Below are positions 1 through 8,600 of a stretch of DNA of 22,885 nucleotides, in pieces. Source of the stretch: a virus. The stretch is from positions 1-22,885 of IMG/VR virus record IMGVR_UViG_3300042485_004778, one strand, 5' to 3'. Below the pieces are notes generated by a model. The model was not told the DNA's origin, did no database searches, and worked only from the letters and a program-made list of their open reading frames with translations. Within the stretch, counting starts at the first letter, position 1. The number at the start of each line of letters is the position of its first letter. The position numbers were made by a program, and so were the translations under genes.

Positions 1-117
1 CGCCAGGCCGTCACTTCCGCCCGAACAATTTCTCGATATCGCCATGGCCGAGCTTCACCAAGCCCGTCCCATGTGCGGATCAATAACGGCGGGCACATAG
101 TGGGTCAAGTCGCGCCC

Positions 118-123
118 TAAATA
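118..123 (+). promoter_or_regulatory. Late-promoter-like TAAATA motif before the 129-521 gene
   Basis: TAAATA is followed by CGTGC and then the ATG at 129. This is the only plus-strand copy of the motif that I see. It has the same layout as the minus-strand copy before the gene starting at 2634 (TAAATA, GGTGC, ATG). If it acts as a -10 element, transcription would start at or next to the ATG. Confidence 0.5.
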
Positions 124-128
124 CGTGC

Positions 129-521
129 ATGCGCGACACCGACGAATCACCCTGCCCCGCCCTCCGACACAACTGCATGGACCTGTTCGACAGCCCACCG
201 GAACCGTTGGATCACCTGTCCTTCGTGATCGACAGCATGGGCATCCCATTCTTGATCGCGACCGTCCATCCGGAGGATCGGCAGGAGCTTGGCCTGGACC
301 GTCCCCTCCCCATCTATCCGACGCCGGACAATTCGCCTGGTGCTGTGCTGGAGCGTGTCGCGAAGAGGATGCTGCGGTCGATGAACCTGCGGCGGTCGAA
401 GGACGATCAGTTGGACGATGACGCGCGGGTCTTCCCCGATTTCCATCAGCCCAATCTGCTGCGATCGGTGAACGATTTCCGCGATACGATGGAAGAGATC
501 GGCTTGACCTCGTCGATCTAA
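129..521 (+). CDS. Hypothetical protein, possible moron
   Basis: This 130-residue protein belongs to no family I recognise. It is acidic and soluble, with no membrane segment or signal peptide. It contains a Pro-rich N-terminal third and an Arg-rich helical stretch around residues 75-95 (ERVAKRMLRSMNLRR). The ATG at 129 was chosen because the TAAATA motif ends five bases upstream, the spacing seen at several late genes on the other strand; there is no Shine-Dalgarno sequence. A second in-frame ATG lies at 177. The gene runs opposite to the late operon and is separated by 38 bp from the next plus-strand gene. Sharing the motif with structural genes suggests it is expressed late. Function unknown. 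Confidence 0.6.
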   Translation: MRDTDESPCPALRHNCMDLFDSPPEPLDHLSFVIDSMGIPFLIATVHPEDRQELGLDRPLPIYPTPDNSPGAVLERVAKRMLRSMNLRRSKDDQLDDDARVFPDFHQPNLLRSVNDFRDTMEEIGLTSSI

Positions 522-559
522 AGGCGCCACCAATCGGCTATAACGACGGGGATCAAAAC

Positions 560-856
560 ATGATTGCACTCTTGGCCTTATTGCTCGCGCAGGCTGAAGA
601 AGGCCCTTGGAAGAAATATGAGCCGCCGCATGAAAACGTCTTCGATCAATTCGATCCCAAAGAGGAAAAGCTCTCCCCTGGACCGCACACATTGGTCATC
701 TCGGATCGTGATGGCATGACGCGAATCGACTATCCGTCTGGCGCAAAATGCCAGCACGCTAGAGATGTGACCCGCCGACAAGTTGCCCCGCCACCAAACA
801 GCAATGGCATCATATATGCCCCATCGACCGTGAAGGCGTTCTGCGTGCCAAGATAA
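560..856 (+). CDS. Small exported hypothetical protein
   Basis: This 98-residue protein starts with a hydrophobic segment (MIALLALLLAQA) ending in an Ala-X-Ala signal peptidase I site, so the mature protein probably begins near residue 13 and lies in the periplasm or outside the cell. There is no lipobox cysteine after the segment. The mature part is charged, rich in Pro and Lys, and has two cysteines (in AKCQHA and near the end in KAFCVPR) that could form a disulfide. A GGGGA Shine-Dalgarno sequence lies 7 nt before the ATG. The style resembles small secreted proteins of sphingomonad chromosomes, so it may be a lysogenic-conversion or host-derived gene. No function can be assigned. Confidence 0.6.
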   Translation: MIALLALLLAQAEEGPWKKYEPPHENVFDQFDPKEEKLSPGPHTLVISDRDGMTRIDYPSGAKCQHARDVTRRQVAPPPNSNGIIYAPSTVKAFCVPR

Positions 857-931
857 AACGTGATCTCCGACACTTCTTTCGTCTTGAGTTACGAGATATG
901 CGAAGCGTCCAAATGACTTAGGGGGTGTGTG

Positions 932-1531
932 ATGATGCGACCAGTGGGATTTGGTCTGATTGCTATCGGCGTCATCTGGTTGCTGATCGCGTTCAATATG
1001 GACACAAGCGTGGAGGTGCCTAGCACGTATTTCGGATCAAGCAGGGTTGAAAATATCGGGCTGATTGCGCAGCGCCAAAACCACCTGATGGTGGCTGGCT
1101 TGGTCACCCTGATCGGCACGCTGCTGGTCATCTTTGGCGGCCAGCGTCAGCCGCCAGAGGCGGTTGCTATCGCAATTAATCCGGCTGCGAATAGGCCACC
1201 GATGGAACGCGATCTTTCGTCTGACGCCTATCGTCTCTGGTTGGCCGAAAAATACGACATCAAGCGCAACGAACTATTCGACCGCTATGTCATGAACCAG
1301 CAGACCTATGCTGACCTAGAAAGTGCATTGAAGGGTGCCCACGACATCGATGTCGCCCATTTGGGTGTGATTGACGAGCAAGCACTGGAAGAACAGCGAA
1401 AAAAAGATGAGTGGGACGCAGAATGGGCGACGGAGCAAGCAGAACTATCTTCGAAGGTCGATAAGGTAATCTATTTGGTGATCGTCGTTTTGATCGTGGG
1501 CGCCGTCGCGGCGCTGGCTTTGAAAGCCTAA
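932..1531 (+). CDS. Three-pass inner-membrane hypothetical protein
   Basis: The 199-residue product has three predicted membrane segments: about residues 5-22, 52-70 and 179-198. Between the second and third lies a charged domain of about 100 residues, rich in Glu, Asp and Lys and probably helical. The start at 932 was chosen because a GGGGG run sits 6 nt upstream; a GTG at 929 and an ATG at 935 are alternatives. Its stop codon directly abuts the stop codon of the endolysin gene on the other strand. It could act in the envelope of the infected or lysogenic cell, for example in superinfection exclusion, but that is only inferred from topology and position beside the lysis genes. Confidence 0.65.
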   Translation: MMRPVGFGLIAIGVIWLLIAFNMDTSVEVPSTYFGSSRVENIGLIAQRQNHLMVAGLVTLIGTLLVIFGGQRQPPEAVAIAINPAANRPPMERDLSSDAYRLWLAEKYDIKRNELFDRYVMNQQTYADLESALKGAHDIDVAHLGVIDEQALEEQRKKDEWDAEWATEQAELSSKVDKVIYLVIVVLIVGAVAALALKA

Positions 1532-2011
1532 CTACGCTTCATTGGTCGAGATCGGCGCGCCTTTGGCATCCAACCAGACCGGCCGACCAGTGACAGCCAC
1601 ACCACGCGGCCACCGGCGAGCGATGCAACGATCCTTGGCGATCCGCATGACGTTCACGCTGTCGCTCTGGTTTCCACCAAGGACGTGATAGTGGGTGGCG
1701 TCTTCGCCGATATAGAAAGCGACGTGGCCGCCACCCGAACGATCGAACACCATGACAGCGCCTGGCGAGAGACGTTCGGCTCGAAGATTGGCGCCCCATG
1801 TCGCCCAGGCCTTCGCGCGGACGCATACGGCGGGTGGCTCGATGTCGGCCTTCAGTATCGCCCAGCCAACAAAGAGGCCGCACCAGGCCACGCTGTCGGC
1901 CGTGTAGGCGATGCCGAGACGCTTGCCGCCAAGTTCCTTCGCCATGGCGAGAATTCGTGGATTGTTGGTTGGGCCTGGCGTTTCGCGCAGACCGATTTCA
2001 GATTTGGCCAT
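1532..2011 (-). CDS. Endolysin, NlpC/P60-CHAP-like (TIGR02594-type) peptidoglycan hydrolase
   Basis: The 159-residue protein resembles the TIGR02594 family, small cysteine peptidases of the NlpC/P60-CHAP type that cut peptidoglycan peptides. The visible catalytic set is Cys44 in SVAWCGLFVGW, His96 in GGGHVAFY and probably Asn114 in LGGNQSD. It has no signal peptide, so it would rely on a holin, and it directly follows two tiny membrane-protein genes. The start is uncertain. The ATG at 2011 has no Shine-Dalgarno sequence, and the codons just upstream in frame encode DPSWLK, resembling the usual Pro-Trp-Leu start of the family, but no start codon precedes them before a TAG. An ATG at 2033-2031, six bases after a TAAATA motif, is out of frame by one base. 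Confidence 0.85.
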   Translation of the reverse strand: MAKSEIGLRETPGPTNNPRILAMAKELGGKRLGIAYTADSVAWCGLFVGWAILKADIEPPAVCVRAKAWATWGANLRAERLSPGAVMVFDRSGGGHVAFYIGEDATHYHVLGGNQSDSVNVMRIAKDRCIARRWPRGVAVTGRPVWLDAKGAPISTNEA

Positions 2012-2039
2012 CTTGAGCCAAGAGGGATCACATGACCCC

Positions 2040-2045
2040 TATTTA
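2040..2045 (-). promoter_or_regulatory. Late-promoter-like TAAATA motif before the endolysin
   Basis: Reading leftwards, CATAAATAG is followed by GGGTC and an ATG at 2033. The TAA inside the motif is also the stop codon of the upstream 59-residue membrane protein. The motif gives the endolysin a possible promoter separate from the tail genes. Confidence 0.5.
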
Positions 2046-2222
2046 TGTCCGGTTTTTATCCCGTTTCTCGTGATAGTCGGAATAGACACGATAGACAGTC
2101 CAGCCGATCGACATCAGCGCGGCGATCTGCGGCAGGAACTGGAATAGCGCCGCGAGCGCGATCCCCACAGAGGCCCAATCGATCCAGCCAAAAGCGACCT
2201 CCAGGAAATCGAAGTCAATCAC
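2043..2222 (-). CDS. Small membrane protein, holin candidate
   Basis: This 59-residue product starts at a GTG that overlaps the stop of the upstream gene (GTGA). It has one long hydrophobic stretch at about residues 17-45, which could span once or twice, and a charged C-terminal tail (SDYHEKRDKNRT). Small size, a hydrophobic core, a basic tail and a position directly before the endolysin fit a holin or other lysis helper that lets the endolysin reach the wall. No Shine-Dalgarno sequence is visible, so it is probably translated by coupling. The neighbouring 55-residue protein is an equally possible holin. Confidence 0.65.
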   Translation of the reverse strand: MIDFDFLEVAFGWIDWASVGIALAALFQFLPQIAALMSIGWTVYRVYSDYHEKRDKNRT

Positions 2223-2386
2223 AGCACGCTGATGATCGCGACCGCGACCGTAATGCTATCGTCGAGAAGCTGGGGGTCAGCGGTGACGCCGACCAGACCC
2301 AGACCCGCCACCGCGAGCGCCAATGCGACCCTGCGCCCAGCCTTCGTGCGGAATTTGTTGGCCAGGCGTTTGATCACGGCCTTCAC
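2219..2386 (-). CDS. Tiny cationic membrane protein, lysis-cassette component
   Basis: This 55-residue product begins at a GTG overlapping the stop of the upstream gene (GAGTGA), with GAGG 7 nt before the start. The first 20 residues carry eight Lys or Arg (MKAVIKRLANKF and on). They are followed by a hydrophobic segment at about residues 20-35 and a second at about 44-55, separated by an acidic turn (DPQLLDD). The positive-inside rule places the N-terminus in the cytoplasm. Overlaps on both sides indicate one translational unit with the 83-residue and 59-residue proteins. It may be a holin, an antiholin or a holin partner. Confidence 0.65.
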   Translation of the reverse strand: MKAVIKRLANKFRTKAGRRVALALAVAGLGLVGVTADPQLLDDSITVAVAIISVL

Positions 2387-2634
2387 TCGGTGGCCTCGCT
2401 CGCCAGGATATCTTCCAGCCTCGCCCGCTCGTTATGCAGGGTGATCAACGATCCGTTGAGGACGGAGATATGGTTGACGAAATTCTGCGCGCACATCGGA
2501 TCGATGGCGCCGCCCTGGCGGACAGTGGCGGCTTCGATCGCTGCTTCAATTTCGTCGATCTGGGCGACCACTGCGGCCAGGCTTGCGGTGATGACCTCGC
2601 GGAGGGTCGTAGAGAGATTGCTGTAAAGGCTCAT
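2383..2634 (-). CDS. Small hypothetical protein at the head of the lysis group
   Basis: The 83-residue product is mostly helical, with heptad-like Ile/Leu/Ala spacing (residues 15-35 and 57-80), no membrane segment and one cysteine. I do not recognise the family. Its ATG lies five bases after a TAAATA motif with no Shine-Dalgarno sequence, and its stop overlaps the next gene (GTGA). It is therefore the first gene of a tight set with the two tiny membrane proteins. It could be a tail-end or lysis-regulating protein; position alone supports this. Confidence 0.65.
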   Translation of the reverse strand: MSLYSNLSTTLREVITASLAAVVAQIDEIEAAIEAATVRQGGAIDPMCAQNFVNHISVLNGSLITLHNERARLEDILASEATE

Positions 2635-2639
2635 GCACC

Positions 2640-2645
2640 TATTTA
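2640..2645 (-). promoter_or_regulatory. Late-promoter-like TAAATA motif before the lysis group
   Basis: Reading leftwards, GCTAAATAG is followed by GTGC and the ATG at 2634. It lies in the 36-bp gap after the tail fibre gene and would allow separate transcription of the lysis group. Confidence 0.5.
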
Positions 2646-2657
2646 GCTTTCTCTCTT

Positions 2658-2683
2658 GACCCTCCGTTTGTCACCAGAGGGTC
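2658..2683 (-). other. Stem-loop around the stop codon of the tail fibre gene
   Basis: GACCCTC at 2658-2664 pairs perfectly with GAGGGTC at 2677-2683, leaving a 12-nt loop that contains the TGA stop of the fibre gene. The following bases on the minus strand are purine-rich rather than a U-run, so this is not a standard intrinsic terminator. It could protect the 3' end of the long message or slow the polymerase before the next motif. Confidence 0.4.
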
Positions 2684-5600
2684 CATTTGCATTTCACGTT
2701 CGACATCGAGAAATTGTAGTAATTTCCGCTCATCTCGCGGCGATAGTAGTCGCCCTCATTGATCATCCCGGTATCGCTGGACCCTTTGCGCGAATAGACT
2801 GCCAGGGTGACGTTCCCGACCGAGTTATCCAGGTCGAGATCGTCGAAAATCGTGGTGATATCCGCAGAGAAATTCTGCGCGCCATAGACCGATAGCCGCG
2901 TGCCGGTCCAACTCTTCTGCGCGATCGTCTGGCCATTCTTGGTGAGAGCAATCAGCAGGCCGCCATCATTGAGATAGTCGATATAATATGGTTTCCCGCT
3001 CTGCGTCATGGTCTGGCGGCCGCTCGTGTAGGTGAAGCCGATCGAACCGGTTAGCTGGTAGCTGCCATTCGCGATCGTCACGCCAAGGTCGGCCGCATAC
3101 ATCAGCCTGGCGTCGCTGGCGTTGGCCGACGCAGGACCAATTTTCTTCACGAAACGCGACAGGTCCAGCGCCTCCGGATTGATCGTCCCGCCAATCATTG
3201 CGTTACCGCTGATGCGAAGATCGCCGATGATATCGACGCCCGCACCGCCATTCGCATCGGCAACCAGGCGAAGCTGCGCACGATTTCCAGCCGCAACAGC
3301 ATCGACCTGGAAAAAGGCCGTCGTGCGCCCACGAATGTCGGACACCGCGCCCATCGTCTGGCTGACGTTCGCTTCGGCGGCCTGGAGACGGGTCGTGTGG
3401 TTGGCAATCGTCGAGTTGGCGGTCGCGATGGCGGTCTGCTGGGTGTTGATCGTCGCTTGCTGACTAGCCGCAACAGCACCGCTGCCACCAGGCGAGTAGG
3501 CGCAGGGGGTTGGGGCGGTCGCGAATGTCTCGCGAACCTGGGGGCGCAAGAACCATGCCCAGCTATCCGCCTGGCCGCCAAATGTGCCGAATTTGCGCAG
3601 ATACAGGCGGGCCTTGACCGCGTCGGCAGGCGCTTGTCCTTTGAATCCTACTTGGGTCCAGTTGCTCATGTTCGTGCCACCGCTGAGCGGAGTCAGGACA
3701 CCAGATGATGGAGTCGATACAGCACCACCAGAAGCATTTTGGAACTGGAGATAGATTTGCACCTGGCAGCGATGCGCAGCAACCAACACCGAGACATCAT
3801 ACCACTGGTTCGGCTGAACCGTGATATTCTGCATCCAATCTGAACTCCCCGTGGCGCCGCTGCTCTGCTGATAGATGCTGATGGCATTCGCAAATTCAGG
3901 ATGCCAATCGTTGCCGCCGCCATTGATCGGAAACACGACATTCGACTGGCTGTTCATGCCAGTCCACCAACCTGACGTATCGACCGCAAAGTCGGTATTT
4001 TGGAGCAAGTTGCCCCCCGCCGTGCTGTATTGCGCCGTCAGGTTTGCCTGCGTCGTCGCCGTGGATGCTGCCGAGGATGCAGTCGCGGCCGATCCCGCCG
4101 CTGCACTCGCGCTCGACGATGCTTCGCCAGCCCTGATATTCGCGGTGTTCGCGCTGTTCGACGCGGACGTGGCGGACTGCCCCGCCTCCCCCGCCTTCGT
4201 GCTGGCCGTGCTGGCGCTCGAAGCAGCAGCAGACGCAGAACCTGCCGCGCTATTGCTTTCGGTGATGTCTTCAATCCGCAGGGCGACAACGCGGGCATCG
4301 TGGATCGAACCGGCCTGGCCAGCATCGTTCTGCGATTGCACGAAAGGTTTGAACCGGAGAACCGTGGCGGGAATGGCCAAGTTGAAGTCGAAGGCGGTCC
4401 AGGTCGTGACACCAGCGTTTGCGGCGCGCGAATATGGAAAGGTGAACGATCCGCTGGCCAACTGGCCTTGGATGCCAACGTTGACCGGATAAGATGCAGA
4501 TGATCCGCCTTTTGCGTAGCCAGAAACGCGGAGGATGCGGACGCCGTTGCCAGGCATCGGGATGAAATCGCCTTCAGCGGCGTCACGCGCCTGCGAGCGG
4601 AGCGCCCTGCTCGTGCCAATCGCCGAGTTCGCGTCCGCAACGACGGACACCGTGCCGGTCCACATGCCCTTATCGCCATCCTCGAAAGTGGGCTTGGCGA
4701 CCAGATTACCCGCCGCGCGCGATGATGCGTAAAGCGCCTGGCTGCTCGCGACGGCGGCACTATTGGCAGCATTCGAGGCTTGGGTGCTGGCGGTGCTGGC
4801 GCTCGACTGTGCGGCCGACGCGCTGCCCCCGGCTGCGCTGGCTGAATTTGCGGCATTCGACGCCTGGGTCGAGGCCGTGTTCGCCGATCCCGCAGCATTA
4901 TTCGCCGACGTGCTGGCCTGGCTGGCGCTCGTGGAGGCCTGTCCCGCGCTGGTCGCCGCATTGGTGGCGTTAGTCTGCGCGGATGATGCGCTGCTCGCTG
5001 CCCCAGCCTGGCTCGCGGACGCCTGTGAAGCGCTATTGGCAGCAGCGCTCGCCGAACCTGCCGCACCAGTGCTTTCGGTGATATCCTCGATCCGGACGTA
5101 GGAATAATCGACCGTTACGGTGGACGAAGCTGCCATCAGCCGCAGCAGCGAACGGATGCTGGATGCGCCAGCCGCGATCATTGCGTTGGTCGTGGATGCC
5201 GGAACGGTGCCGGACATTTCGACCCACTGATTCAACGCGGTGAAGGTATAAGTAGACTGGACGGTGCCATTTTGCAGCGTGCCACCAGTCGAATTCACGC
5301 CGATCCGGTAAAGCTGAAGCTGCGCGAAAACGGAGCCGCTCTGCTGTCGGACTTTCGCGCTGATCCGATAAATCCGGTCAGGCTGAAGCTGGATCATGCC
5401 GATCTGCGACACGTCTGTCTGCGTTGACGCCGTGACGCGCATCGTCCGGCCAACATCGCTGTTGTTGACGAATGAGAAGGTCGAGTTCGGGGTGATCGAG
5501 GTCAGCGAGGCGGGCAGACCGCCAAAGCCATTTTGCCAAAACTTCCCATCTTGTTGAAAGTCCGAAGGCATCTGCGATGCAGCCGTGAGCTTGGCAGATA

Positions 5601-8600
5601 CGTCCGACGAATTTGCGGCGGTGGCCGAATTACCCGCCGCGTTTGACGAGCTAGACGCGCTAGACGCACTATTCGCGGCAGACGATGCAGATGCGGCGGC
5701 TTCGTTGGCTTTGCTCGATGCTGTGTTGGCCGATTGGGTCGCACTGTTCGCGCTCGTCCCCGCGTTAGTCGCGGAAGTGCCTGCGGCCGACGCAGAGGTC
5801 GCCGCCGCGCTCGCCGATCCAGCGGCAGCAGTGCTGTCGGTAACGTCGGTGACACTCAGGCCAGTAGCGCGGAGATCATGGTCGCTCGCACCGGACGCGC
5901 CGTCCGATACGACGCAGTATCGGATTTTGGCAGTGGTGGCGGGGATCGTTACAACTTCGTCAATATAGCTCCAAACCTTGGAGTTGGCGGGAGTTGCCCC
6001 ACGCAAAATCCAATTGTTTGTGCCCGCTGCGTCCTGAATTTGGACACCCATGCTGGCTTTATATGCACCAAACGACAGGAGGTGTCCGGTAAGCCGCACC
6101 TTACGTTCAGTTGAAAAGGGCCACGGCGAAAGCTCGCCTTCATAGCTGTCACGGTTCTTCAATTGGAGAACGCGAGTGGAGCCATCTGGCGGCGTGAAGC
6201 CAGTTGTGATCGTGGATACGCTGCCGCCCCACTCGCCAACAGAGCCATCCGAAAAGACCCCCTTTTTGATCAAATTTCCGGCTGCGTGACTGGCTGCGGT
6301 CAGCGCCTGTGCGCTTGCAACCGCCGCGCTGTTCCCGGACTCGCTCGCTTTAGTGCTGGCGGTGGATGCTGATCCCGCCGCAGCGGTGGCAGACCCACCG
6401 GCCGCATTCGCCGAATTCGCAGCGTTTGTCGCCGAAGTCGCCGCAGCATTTTTCGAAGCGTTTGCGTTCGTTTCGCTGGTCGCGGCCTGGCTGGCAGACG
6501 TGCTGGCTTCACCGGCTTTTGTAATCGCGGTGTTCGCTTGGGTGGTGGCCGTCGAGGCGGATTGACTGGCCTCTGTCGCCTTTGTCGAAGCGGTCGAGGC
6601 GCTGGTGGCAGCAGCATCAGCCTTTTGACCGGCTGTAGTCGCGGAGGTGGCAGCAGCGGTCTGCGACGATTTCGCCGCATTCTCTGATCCCTTGGCGTTT
6701 GTCTCGCTGGTCGCCGCATTCGTCGCGCTGGTCGATGCTTTACCGGCCTGCGTCGTCGCAGTAGTGGCAGAATTCTGGGCAGCGGTGGCGGATTGTCCGG
6801 CCGCAGACGCGCTGGTCGAAGCCGCCGAGGCGCTCGTGGCAGCAGCATCCGCGCTGTCCTGAGAATCATCAGCAGCAGATTGCGCCGAAACCTGCGACGC
6901 AGAGGCTGCGGTGGCAGATTTGGCTGCATCCGTCGCTTTCGTGCTGGCCGTCGAGGCGCTACCCGCCGCAGCCGTCGCCGAACCAGCGGCGTTTGACGCT
7001 TGGGTTTGAGCCTGGCTTTTCGCGGTTTCAGCGGCCGTCTGTGCAGCCTGGGCTGCATTCTTCGCGGTCGTCGAATTCGCGAACGCGGTTTCGGTATCGG
7101 CCTTCGCCGCCTGCGCTGCGCTCTTGGCGCTTTCAGCGGCAGTTTTGGCCGACTGTGCGTTGGTGTTGGCCGTGCCAGCATTCGTGGCGGCGGTCTGAGC
7201 CTGGCCCCTCGCCGTTTCCGCAGCGGTCTTGGCCGCCACGGCGTCGGTTTCGGCTTTTTCAGCATCGGTCTTCGCCTGGGCGGCATTGGTCGCGGCGGTC
7301 TGAGCATTCGCTTCATGCTGGGCAGCAGCGTCCGCGCTTGCGGCGGCAGCGGCGGTCGAACCATAGGTGGCCTGGAGATCGGCGATCTCGCTTTCCGCAC
7401 CCTGGAAGGCAGCGTCGAGCGTCGCGAATTTCTGCTGGAGCGTGGTGGTCTTCGTGACCGTCTCTTCGACCGTCTCCTTGACCGTTTCGAGATCGGTGGC
7501 AACATCATCGACCTTGCCGATCGCGGTGGAAGCGTCGGCCGCAGCCTGGTCAGCAGCGCCCTTCGCATCGTCGGCGGTATCCTGTGCATTGCCTGCGCGC
7601 GCGGCGGTGACATCTGCGATCTTGTTCTGGAGCGCGACGTAGCGCGAGACGTATGACGACCATGTCAAATTGAACTGCGCACGATCGATAGGCGTGGCTG
7701 CGCTGCCATCGTTCCAGGCAGGCGACAGGCCGTTGAGATAGGCGGTCAGCCCATCAAAAGCGGCGACATAGCTGGTCACCTGAGTGGTGATCCCCAACGC
7801 CTGCGCCTGGATTACCAGGGCGGTCTTGGTCGTCGATGCTTCAGCGTAATCGCGCTCCAGGCGCTTTTTTTCCGCACGATCGAGCCAAGCGTCTTCGCTC
7901 ATCTCGTTGATCTGACTGATCAACACTGCGCCATCAGCCTGCGCTTGTTCGGCCGCTTCCTGGGCGGCTTCGGCAGCTTGGCGCGCGGCCTGCGCGTCTT
8001 CAGAAATCGTCGTAAGAGCGCCACTGACCTCGTTGGCCGAATGGACCGACCAGCAACGCGAATGACCGACGCGGACGCTGTGGACGATCGACGGCGAGGC
8101 GATCAGGCGCGGAGCCGACAGGACCGTCCGTTCGCGGCTGCTGTCGAGATAGAGATCAGACGGCGCAGAGTTCGCCAGAAAACTACCAGCGGCCAGGACG
8201 CCATCGGTCTTGGAAATCAGGTAGCCGCCAAGCTCGTAAAGCGCGCGGCGCACAAGATCGCCGACCGTGGTTTCATCGCTGACATATGCGCACCAGGGCT
8301 GGTCGAACGCTGCCAGCGATGCCGTGTCGAGACCAGACGCGGCGATGCCTGCCTGCTCGCTCAGATGTGCGACAATGTCGGCCAAAGAAGTCGGGAAATT
8401 CGTCCCTCGCTTCGCACCACCGACATCGGCGGTGATCTTACCCGTCGGTTCGGCGCCAAGCAGGAAGCCGCCAGCGCCCGGAACATCGACCCATTCACCA
8501 GGTGCGGGGGCAGCAGCGATGGCCTGGGCCAGCGTATTGACGCGAGCCTTCGCGGCGGGAAGCTGGAGCGCATTTTCATAGACGGCGCGAGTGCCATCGG

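Noticed and set aside
1-128. Short open frames on both strands at the left edge, including a minus-strand pair that would join by a frameshift into a small protein ending near base 13
   Set aside because: All three plus-strand frames run open for 70-120 bases and so does the minus strand. There is no decisive ribosome site or family match, and the edge cuts the context. Apart from the TAAATA motif at 118 I can support nothing here.
147-692. Minus-strand open frame of 181 codons across the first two plus-strand genes
   Set aside because: It overlaps two genes that have better starts (motif or ribosome site, signal peptide), and its composition is that of an antisense shadow.
1520-1545. Phage attachment site or terminator between the convergent genes
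   Set aside because: The stop codons touch directly and I see neither a hairpin with a U-run nor a repeat.
4024-7371. Repeated units that could suggest a CRISPR or tandem-repeat locus
   Set aside because: The repeats are degenerate, coding and in frame with the fibre protein, with no constant spacer length or identical repeat.
6300-7613. A 437-codon open frame on the minus strand rich in Arg and Pro
   Set aside because: It lies wholly within the Ala/Ser/Thr stalk of the fibre gene in another frame; the repetitive GC-rich codons keep the shifted frame open.
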